NCBI GenBank assembly: GCA_944392185.1
Contig: CALXVW010000053.1
Span: 1-6,752, forward strand
DNA: 6,752 bases
Source: an uncultured Alphaproteobacteria bacterium
Lineage (GTDB): Bacteria; Pseudomonadota; Alphaproteobacteria; RF32; CAG-239
Direction: 5' to 3'
Below the pieces are notes generated by a model that was not told the DNA's origin, searched no databases, and saw only the letters and a program-made list of their open reading frames with translations. The position numbers and the translations under genes were made by a program. This document shows, piece by piece, positions 1-4,276 of the stretch. The first letter of the stretch is position 1, and each line of letters opens with the position of its first letter.

Positions 1-560
1 GTAATGATTTTAACATTGCCGAAAATATCTACTTTGTCCAACGTCAGGCTTGAAGAATCGTCTTTTCCTTTTACAAAGAATGCTATCATCTTGTCTGAGA
101 ATAATTGATTCCCGTCTTTGTCAATGGCCTTGACATTCCCAAGAGCAATGGCCTTTTGTTGTGAAGGATAGTAGGTGATGTTTTCTTGTGCGGTTATGGT
201 TTCTTGTTCTGTCTTGATTGTTGCCGGTTTGCCGACTAAAACAGCTGTATCTTTATCTAAATTATAATCCATATTGTCTCCAAAGGCATCGGCTCTCGGA
301 GAGTGCATGCGAACATTGCCGTTTGCTACAACGCGATTAAGTTTTCCTTTAGAACCTTTGTTGCCCGGCTGATAATATCCCGTTAATGTATCCGATTTTA
401 TATTCATGTCATCTTTGGTGGCGACCGCATTGCCGCGGGCTACGACTTTTTGCTCTTTTTGATGCCATTCGACCTGCTTGTCGGCCGTGATGTTAACATC
501 TCCCGCATAAACAGTTGAGTTGAATATGATGAGTAAGGCTACGCTTAAAATTAATCTCAT
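1..560 (-). CDS. lptA: LPS transport periplasmic protein LptA (OstA-like), 3' end cut by window
   Basis: LptA is the soluble periplasmic protein that polymerises into the bridge carrying lipopolysaccharide from LptC at the inner membrane to LptD at the outer membrane. Reading minus from the ATG at 560 gives 186 residues before the window edge. Residues 1-19 form a short signal peptide (MRLILSVALLIIFNSTVYA) with likely cleavage after VYA. The mature part is polar and beta-rich and carries four spaced repeats of the OstA/LptA fold: ARGNA (41-45), ANGNV (79-83), ALGNV (139-143) and IFGNV (179-183). These correspond to successive rungs of the beta-jellyroll. The start codon overlaps the lptC stop in an ATGA arrangement, and only a weak purine-rich ribosome site (AAGAAAG) precedes it, so translation is probably coupled to lptC. 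Identification rests on fold motifs plus gene order. lptB would be expected next, beyond the window. Confidence 0.9.
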   Translation of the reverse strand, partial: MRLILSVALLIIFNSTVYAGDVNITADKQVEWHQKEQKVVARGNAVATKDDMNIKSDTLTGYYQPGNKGSKGKLNRVVANGNVRMHSPRADAFGDNMDYNLDKDTAVLVGKPATIKTEQETITAQENITYYPSQQKAIALGNVKAIDKDGNQLFSDKMIAFFVKGKDDSSSLTLDKVDIFGNVKII

Positions 561-1228
561 TTTGAAAAACTTTCTTCTTTGATGGTTATATCATTATGCC
601 CTTTAAAAATTAAAATATCATCTTTAGTCGAAAATTCAAAACCTTCTGCTGTAAAATCTCCTAAAAAACCTTGCCCCTTAATTGGTTTGCTCCCATATCC
701 TTTGGAATTGTTAAAATCAAAAAAGGCTGAAGATGTTATGACGTTCATTCCTTCGCTGTAGAACATCTCAACTTGTTCTTTTAATTCTAGTAGATTGTTT
801 GTTTGGTTAAAAAAACCTATCGGGGCTTTGATATTTATCCAGCGCTCTTTATCCAAAGGCAATATGCCTTCAGGTTTGGTTAGTTTTATCAGCTTAGAAC
901 CGGGAGAAGTTTCATCGATGTTGCTGGCAACAAAATTATTCACTTTATTGTCTTTATCGGTAATGTAAAAAACTGTGTTTTCTACATGCAGCTTTTCAAG
1001 CTCTCCTTGTTTGGGTCGGGTGATATCCAGCTTAAAATCTCTTGCATCGTGTCTTAAGCTGGGAAACAACAGCAGCAAAACTATCAACACCGCCGCAATG
1101 GACGGTAGGGACAGTTTTGCCAGTTTTACAAAACGAGAATGTTTTAGCAAAGGCTGCTGATCCGCTGAAGAATTTGACAGCTTTGTGTCTTCGTAAAAAT
1201 AAGTGTCTATTTTTTTTAGGTCTACCAC
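557..1228 (-). CDS. lptC: LPS export protein LptC, inner-membrane anchored
   Basis: LptC takes lipopolysaccharide from the LptBFG ABC transporter and passes it to LptA in the periplasm. The 223-residue product has a basic cytoplasmic N-terminus, one hydrophobic membrane segment at about residues 39-57 (LSLPSIAAVLIVLLLLFPS) and a periplasmic beta-rich domain. That domain ends in a stretch typical of the family (GQGFLGDFTAEGFEF, 186-200, where family members have 'G.G...' and 'A..' turns). The start is GTG at 1228, 3 nt after the kdsD stop, with GGAG inside the kdsD 3' end about 11 nt upstream. The next in-frame Met is at residue 155, so no ATG start is usable. The gene overlaps lptA by 4 nt. 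LptC is poorly conserved in sequence, so the call depends on topology, size and its place between kdsD and lptA. At 223 residues it is somewhat longer than E. coli LptC (191) because of its longer N-terminal cytoplasmic tail. Confidence 0.85.
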   Translation of the reverse strand: MVDLKKIDTYFYEDTKLSNSSADQQPLLKHSRFVKLAKLSLPSIAAVLIVLLLLFPSLRHDARDFKLDITRPKQGELEKLHVENTVFYITDKDNKVNNFVASNIDETSPGSKLIKLTKPEGILPLDKERWINIKAPIGFFNQTNNLLELKEQVEMFYSEGMNVITSSAFFDFNNSKGYGSKPIKGQGFLGDFTAEGFEFSTKDDILIFKGHNDITIKEESFSK

Positions 1229-1231
1229 TTT

Positions 1232-2200
1232 TTAAGCAACTCCGGCTCGTAAGCAATCATGAATATGGATAATGCCGATAGGCTTCTTATCTTCATCCAA
1301 AACAAAAAGCTGAGTAATGCCTTTGCCGGTATTGTTCATCATGTTTAAGGCCTCAACCGCCATAACATCCGGGGCAATGACTTTGGGGTTTTGAGTCATA
1401 ACGTCAGAAACCTTTTTACTCATGATGTCGGCTGACATACAACGGCGCAAGTCACCATCGGTGATGATACCTTCTAACTTGCCGCTTTCATCAATAATTC
1501 CTACGCATCCAAGCATTTTTGAAGTCATGGTCAGAAGCGCTTCTTGCATGGAGGCGGTTTCTTTTACCAGGGGAATTTCATCTCCTTTATGCATTAAGTC
1601 TGATACTTTTTGCAGCATGGCGCCCAGTTTGCCGCCGGGGTGACGTTTTTTATAGTCTAATTTTGAAAAGCCTTTGCGCTCCATCAGGCACACGGCCAAA
1701 ACATCTCCTAAAACCAAAGTGGCAGTGGTGGATGAGGTCGGAGCCATGCCAAGCGGGCAAGCCTCTCCGTTATCGGGCAGCTTTAATAAAATGTCGCCGG
1801 CTTTGCCTAATGAACTTTCCGGATTTTTGGTCATGGCTATTAAAGGAATGCCATAGCGCTTACAAAACACCAGAATATCCGATAGTTCTTTTGATTCTCC
1901 GCCGTTGGAGATAGCCAAAACAACATCTTTTTCGGTGAACATGCCAAGGTCTCCGTGGCTCGCTTCAGCCGGATGCACAAAAAATGACGGTGTGCCGGTA
2001 GAGGCTAAGGTTGCGGCAATCTTACGCCCAATGTGGCCTGATTTGCCCATACCGGTAACAATAATGCGCCCTTGAGCTTTTTGCATTAAATCCAAAGCGG
2101 AAGAAAGAGTTTGGTTGAAAGAAGCTTCTAGGGTGCGAAGGGCATCAACTTCTTTATCAATAGTGCGTTTTGCGCAGGAAATATCCTGTTCCAGTGTCAT
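1232..2200 (-). CDS. kdsD: D-arabinose-5-phosphate isomerase KdsD (KpsF/GutQ family)
   Basis: This cytoplasmic enzyme interconverts D-ribulose-5-phosphate and D-arabinose-5-phosphate, the first committed step to Kdo in the LPS inner core. The 322 residues have the standard layout: a SIS sugar-isomerase domain (about 30-175) and two C-terminal CBS domains (about 203-262 and 267-322). Visible motifs are GMGKSGHIGRK (50-60), HPAEASHGDLG (76-86), SNGGESKE (98-105), EACPLGMAPTSSTTATL (146-162) and RHPGG (186-190). Aligned from memory with E. coli KdsD, the catalytic residues K59, E111, E152 and H193 correspond to K53, E105, E146 and H187, all present. The second CBS domain ends HIHDCLRAGVA, as in close homologues. 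Length matches the family (about 320-330). The ATG at 2200 is preceded by GGAG 11 nt upstream, within an inverted repeat described separately. kdsC, which sits between kdsD and lptC in E. coli, is absent here. Confidence 0.95.
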   Translation of the reverse strand: MTLEQDISCAKRTIDKEVDALRTLEASFNQTLSSALDLMQKAQGRIIVTGMGKSGHIGRKIAATLASTGTPSFFVHPAEASHGDLGMFTEKDVVLAISNGGESKELSDILVFCKRYGIPLIAMTKNPESSLGKAGDILLKLPDNGEACPLGMAPTSSTTATLVLGDVLAVCLMERKGFSKLDYKKRHPGGKLGAMLQKVSDLMHKGDEIPLVKETASMQEALLTMTSKMLGCVGIIDESGKLEGIITDGDLRRCMSADIMSKKVSDVMTQNPKVIAPDVMAVEALNMMNNTGKGITQLFVLDEDKKPIGIIHIHDCLRAGVA

Positions 2201-2210
2201 GTTTATAGAA

Positions 2211-2235
2211 TCTCCATAATATTAACGTATGGAGA
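2211..2235 (-). promoter_or_regulatory. Hairpin covering the kdsD ribosome-binding site
   Basis: TCTCCATA at 2211-2218 and TATGGAGA at 2228-2235 form a perfect 8-bp inverted repeat around a 9-nt spacer. On the kdsD strand the downstream arm (2218-2211) contains GGAG, the only good Shine-Dalgarno sequence before the ATG at 2200. The folded mRNA would therefore hide the ribosome site. The same palindrome could instead be a 25-bp protein-binding site. The repeat is seen directly; its function is inferred. Confidence 0.5.
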
Positions 2236-2260
2236 AATCCTAAAAGCATATTTTAAAAAC

Positions 2261-2290
2261 GCAAGAATTTTTTATCTGTTATGCAAGAAT
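2261..2290. repeat. Short direct repeat GCAAGAAT x2
   Basis: GCAAGAAT occurs at 2261-2268 and again at 2283-2290. The starts are 22 bp apart, about two helical turns, so both copies face the same side of the DNA. They lie between the kdsD start and the BPL_N promoter. A regulator site is possible, but two 8-mers in an AT-rich gap may be chance. Confidence 0.35.
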
Positions 2291-2317
2291 CAGGCCAAAA
2301 TTAAGAAAGTTTTTTAT

Positions 2318-2346
2318 TTGACATCTTGTCGGCCGCCGTGTAGAAA
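2318..2346 (+). promoter_or_regulatory. Sigma-70-type promoter for the BPL_N gene
   Basis: A perfect -35 hexamer, TTGACA, lies at 2318-2323, then a 17-nt spacer and TAGAAA at 2341-2346 (4 of 6 matches to TATAAT). Transcription would start about 6-7 nt later, at or beside the A of the ATG at 2353. This predicts a leaderless or nearly leaderless mRNA. Confidence 0.6.
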
Positions 2347-2352
2347 GCCGAT

Positions 2353-3138
2353 ATGGAAAAGAAACGTGAAAAAATACTTGTTTATGATGATGTCGGCTGT
2401 GCCTGCACTTTCGATTTGGTGCGGGTGTTGGGCGATTATTTCGGGCCAAAGGATATTTTTGTCGAGCCGGTTAGGGCTGATGATATTTTAAGAAAAAATG
2501 CTTTGAATGAGGATGTTTTGGCTTTCTTTCTTCCCGGTGGGGCGGCAACGCCGTATTTGCAAAAACTTAAAACACTCGGTAATCAAAAAATCAGAGACTA
2601 TGTCGCTTGCGGTGGGGTTTATTTCGGGATTTGTGCAGGTGCTTATTATGCTTGTCGTGAAATTTGTTTTGAACAAGATGTGCCAGAACTAGCATTAAAC
2701 CAAAAGTGCGGACTTGATTTGGTGGAAGCAGTGGCAGAGGGGACGCTTAAAAATGATTTCGGTTTGCCTTCCTATTACAAACCAACGGCCGCCAACGCTG
2801 TTATAACTAAGGTTCGTTGGCTGGATGATGGCGAAGAACATGGTGTGCTTTATCATGGAGGGCCTAAGTTTGAGCAGGTTAAAGATGCTGAAATTTTGGC
2901 TGTTTATGAAGAGGCTGAAGGTAATCCTCCGGCGATATTGGCTAGGCGTTACGGTCAAGGATTGGTTATTGTTTCCGGGGTGCATTTTGAAGATGACGTT
3001 CTCAGCATGAAGGCGATGGTCCGGCAGGGGCTTCCCTTTCAGCAGCAGGCAAAAATGAATTTGGAAAATATAAAAAAATATGATGCTTCTCGTCAGCAAT
3101 TGATGGTAAAGCTTATGGATAAACTTCAGCGCTCTTAG
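2353..3138 (+). CDS. Stand-alone BPL_N / glutamine-amidotransferase-like protein, function unknown
   Basis: The 261-residue product resembles the N-terminal domain of eukaryotic biotin-protein ligases (BPL_N family), a class I glutamine-amidotransferase / DJ-1-like alpha-beta fold. Visible elements are an opening strand (KILVYDDVGC, 7-16), FFLPGGAATPYLQ (58-70), a nucleophile elbow GICAGAYYA (92-100) with C94 as candidate nucleophile, YHGGPKF (167-173), and SGVHFED (208-214) with H211 and E213 as candidate triad partners. No biotin-ligase catalytic domain is present, so it is not a BirA-type ligase. Residues about 228-261 add a charged, probably helical tail. There is no signal peptide or membrane segment, so it is probably cytoplasmic. 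Seven cysteines are present (16, 18, 86, 94, 101, 105, 119). The ATG directly precedes the first strand of the fold, which supports this start, yet no strong Shine-Dalgarno precedes it. It appears to be a single-gene unit, divergent from the LPS genes and upstream of the str operon. Its substrate is unknown. Confidence 0.8.
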   Translation: MEKKREKILVYDDVGCACTFDLVRVLGDYFGPKDIFVEPVRADDILRKNALNEDVLAFFLPGGAATPYLQKLKTLGNQKIRDYVACGGVYFGICAGAYYACREICFEQDVPELALNQKCGLDLVEAVAEGTLKNDFGLPSYYKPTAANAVITKVRWLDDGEEHGVLYHGGPKFEQVKDAEILAVYEEAEGNPPAILARRYGQGLVIVSGVHFEDDVLSMKAMVRQGLPFQQQAKMNLENIKKYDASRQQLMVKLMDKLQRS

Positions 3139-3172
3139 ACTCAATTGGACCTAAGGTGCTTCAGAAAGACTT

Positions 3173-3209
3173 TTTAAGCGGCGAATCGGAGAGCCTTGGA
3201 GCGCTTAAA
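3173..3209 (+). terminator. Weak candidate terminator after the BPL_N gene
   Basis: TTTAAGCG at 3173-3180 and CGCTTAAA at 3202-3209 form a perfect 8-bp inverted repeat around a 21-nt loop, starting 34 nt after the stop codon. The stem is AT-rich, the loop is large, and the nearest T-run (3230-3234) is 20 nt downstream, so this is not a typical intrinsic terminator. It is the only inverted repeat close after the gene. Confidence 0.25.
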
Positions 3210-3269
3210 TGTAAATGAATACTTAATACTTTTTAGACTCAAATAATTGAAAATTTTTGTAAAAAGCCC

Positions 3270-3298
3270 TTGACTTAAAACGTTTATGAGTCTATGGT
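3270..3298 (+). promoter_or_regulatory. Sigma-70-type promoter of the str operon
   Basis: TTGACT at 3270-3275 (5 of 6 to TTGACA), a 17-nt spacer, and TATGGT at 3293-3298 (4 of 6 to TATAAT). The predicted start is near 3305, which gives a leader of about 95 nt before rpsL. An AT-rich stretch at 3241-3266 upstream could act as an UP element. The -10 and start point lie inside the AGACTCA inverted repeat (3287-3309). Confidence 0.65.
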
Positions 3299-3320
3299 GC
3301 CGAGACTCAATTAAAGAAGT

Positions 3321-3348
3321 CGGGGCATTCGCGTGTCCCGGTTACACG
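3321..3348 (+). promoter_or_regulatory. Structured leader of the rpsL operon: two competing hairpins
   Basis: CGGGGCA (3321-3327) pairs with TGTCCCG (3334-3340) as a 7-bp stem including one G-U pair, with loop TTCGCG. CGTGT (3332-3336) can instead pair with ACACG (3344-3348). The two stems share bases 3334-3336 and the second stem's loop includes most of the first stem's 3' arm, so they exclude each other. No T-run follows, so neither is a plain intrinsic terminator. A regulatory role is inference. Confidence 0.4.
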
Positions 3349-3399
3349 GCTTTAGATGAGTATTTTGTTAACTAAATCAAAAACTTAAGGAAATTTGTG

Positions 3400-3771
3400 A
3401 TGCCTACAATTAATCAGTTAATTCGTAAATCACGAACACCCAAAGTGAAGAGAAACAAAGTTCCGGCTTTGAAAGCTTGTCCACAAAAACGCGGTGTTTG
3501 TACAAGGGTTTATACAACAACCCCGAAAAAACCGAACTCCGCTTTGCGTAAAGTGGCTCGCGTTCGTCTTACCAACGGCTTTGAAGTAATCAGTTATATC
3601 CCTGGTGAAGGTCATAATCTTCAAGAACACTCAGTGGTACTGATTAAAGGCGGCCGTGTAAAAGACTTACCTGGTGTTCGTTATCATATCATTCGTGGTA
3701 CCTTGGATACTCAGGGTATCTCCAAACGTCGTCAGCGTCGTTCGTTGTATGGCGCCAAGAGACCGAAATAA
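3400..3771 (+). CDS. rpsL: 30S ribosomal protein S12
   Basis: S12 sits at the decoding centre of the 30S subunit and helps control tRNA selection. The 123-residue product is essentially colinear with E. coli S12: CPQKRGVCTRVYTTTPKKPN (27-46), NGFEVISYIPGEGHNLQEHS (59-78), GGRVKDLPGVRYH (84-96) and a basic tail ending YGAKRPK. K43 and K88, the main sites of streptomycin-resistance mutations, carry the wild-type lysine, so the sequence predicts no S12-based resistance. D89 is the residue usually methylthiolated by RimO. The ATG at 3400 is chosen over the in-frame GTG at 3397 because AAGGA (3387-3391) is 8 nt upstream of it and homologues begin MPT. It is the first gene of the str operon, followed by rpsG after 12 nt. 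Confidence 0.98.
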   Translation: MPTINQLIRKSRTPKVKRNKVPALKACPQKRGVCTRVYTTTPKKPNSALRKVARVRLTNGFEVISYIPGEGHNLQEHSVVLIKGGRVKDLPGVRYHIIRGTLDTQGISKRRQRRSLYGAKRPK

Positions 3772-3783
3772 GGAGTAGAAAAG

Positions 3784-4254
3784 ATGTCACGTCGTCATAC
3801 TGCTGAAAAAAGAATCGTACTGCCTGATGCTAAATTCGGCGATAAGGTAGTCGCAAAATTTATTAATAACGTTATGGAGCATGGTAAAAAAGCTGTTGCC
3901 GAGAAAATCGTTTATTCTGCTTTTGATATCATTGCTGCCAAGTCAAAACAAGATGCTTTGAAAGTCTTTGCTGACGCTATTGAAAATGTTAAGCCTTTGG
4001 TCGAGGTTAAGTCTCGCCGCGTTGGTGGTGCTACTTACCAAGTACCGATGGAGGTTCGTCCGGACCGTCGCCAGGCTTTGGCTATCCGCTGGATTATCGA
4101 AGCTGCTAAAAAACGTTCAGAATCTACAATGACAGAGAGATTGGCCAACGAGTTGTTAGACGCTGTCGCTAACAAAGGTTCTGCCGTTAAGAAACGTGAG
4201 GATACTCATAGAATGGCTGAAGCCAACAAGGCTTTCTCCCATTATAAATTTTAA
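3784..4254 (+). CDS. rpsG: 30S ribosomal protein S7
   Basis: S7 is the primary assembly protein of the 30S head. It binds the 3' major domain of 16S rRNA and contacts E-site tRNA. The 156 residues match the usual bacterial length. Signature stretches are MSRRHTAEKR (1-10), FINNVMEHGKKAVAEKIVY (26-44), the beta-hairpin region PLVEVKSRRVGGATYQVP (71-88), EVRPDRRQALAIRWI (90-104) and the C-terminal helix KKREDTHRMAEANKAFSHY (137-155). The ribosome-binding site AAGGAG (3770-3775) overlaps the rpsL stop codon and lies 8 nt before the ATG. The 12-nt rpsL-rpsG gap is much shorter than the E. coli intercistronic region that binds S7 for autorepression, so that site cannot be in the same place here. 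Confidence 0.98.
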   Translation: MSRRHTAEKRIVLPDAKFGDKVVAKFINNVMEHGKKAVAEKIVYSAFDIIAAKSKQDALKVFADAIENVKPLVEVKSRRVGGATYQVPMEVRPDRRQALAIRWIIEAAKKRSESTMTERLANELLDAVANKGSAVKKREDTHRMAEANKAFSHYKF

Positions 4255-4276
4255 TGTAGTTTAGGGATAAAATACA

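Larger units (their letters stand above)
2201..2352. other. Divergent intergenic region between kdsD and the BPL_N gene
   Basis: This 152-nt AT-rich gap should hold the promoters of both divergent units. The plus-strand promoter is clear (2318-2346). No convincing minus-strand -35/-10 pair for kdsD was found: AT-rich TAAAAT and TATGCT hexamers occur around 2243-2258 on that strand, but none has a matching -35 at the right distance. The gap also holds the inverted repeat at 2211-2235 and a direct repeat, GCAAGAAT, at 2261-2268 and 2283-2290. Confidence 0.6.
3135..3310. repeat. Four copies of AGACTCA around the rpsL promoter
   Basis: TTAGACTCAA occurs identically at 3135-3144 (over the BPL_N stop codon) and 3233-3242. 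GAGACTCAATT lies at 3302-3312, and an inverted copy, TGAGTCTA, at 3287-3294. The last two form a perfect 7-bp inverted repeat (3287-3293 with 3303-3309) around a 9-nt spacer that overlaps the predicted -10 and start point of rpsL. Four occurrences of one 7-mer in under 180 bp are far above chance (about 0.02 expected on both strands). Confidence 0.6.
3139..3399. other. Intergenic region between BPL_N gene and rpsL
   Basis: This 261-nt gap contains no plausible gene. In order it holds the first AGACTCA copy, the weak inverted repeat (3173-3209), the second AGACTCA copy, the rpsL promoter (3270-3298) with the AGACTCA palindrome over it, and a leader of about 95 nt with overlapping hairpins at 3321-3348. 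The rpsL ribosome-binding site is at its end. Confidence 0.7.

Noticed and set aside
2353..3138. Annotating the BPL_N gene as a biotin ligase (birA)
   Set aside because: The catalytic biotin-ligase domain, including its GRGRxGR-type motif, is absent; only the N-terminal-type domain is present.
2695..3144. Minus-strand open reading frame of 149 codons opposite the BPL_N gene
   Set aside because: The plus-strand frame carries clear fold motifs (PGG, GICAGA, SGVHFED), while the antisense frame has none.
3397..3399. GTG as the rpsL start codon
   Set aside because: It would only add one Met before MPT; spacing from AAGGA and the homologous N-terminus favour the ATG at 3400.
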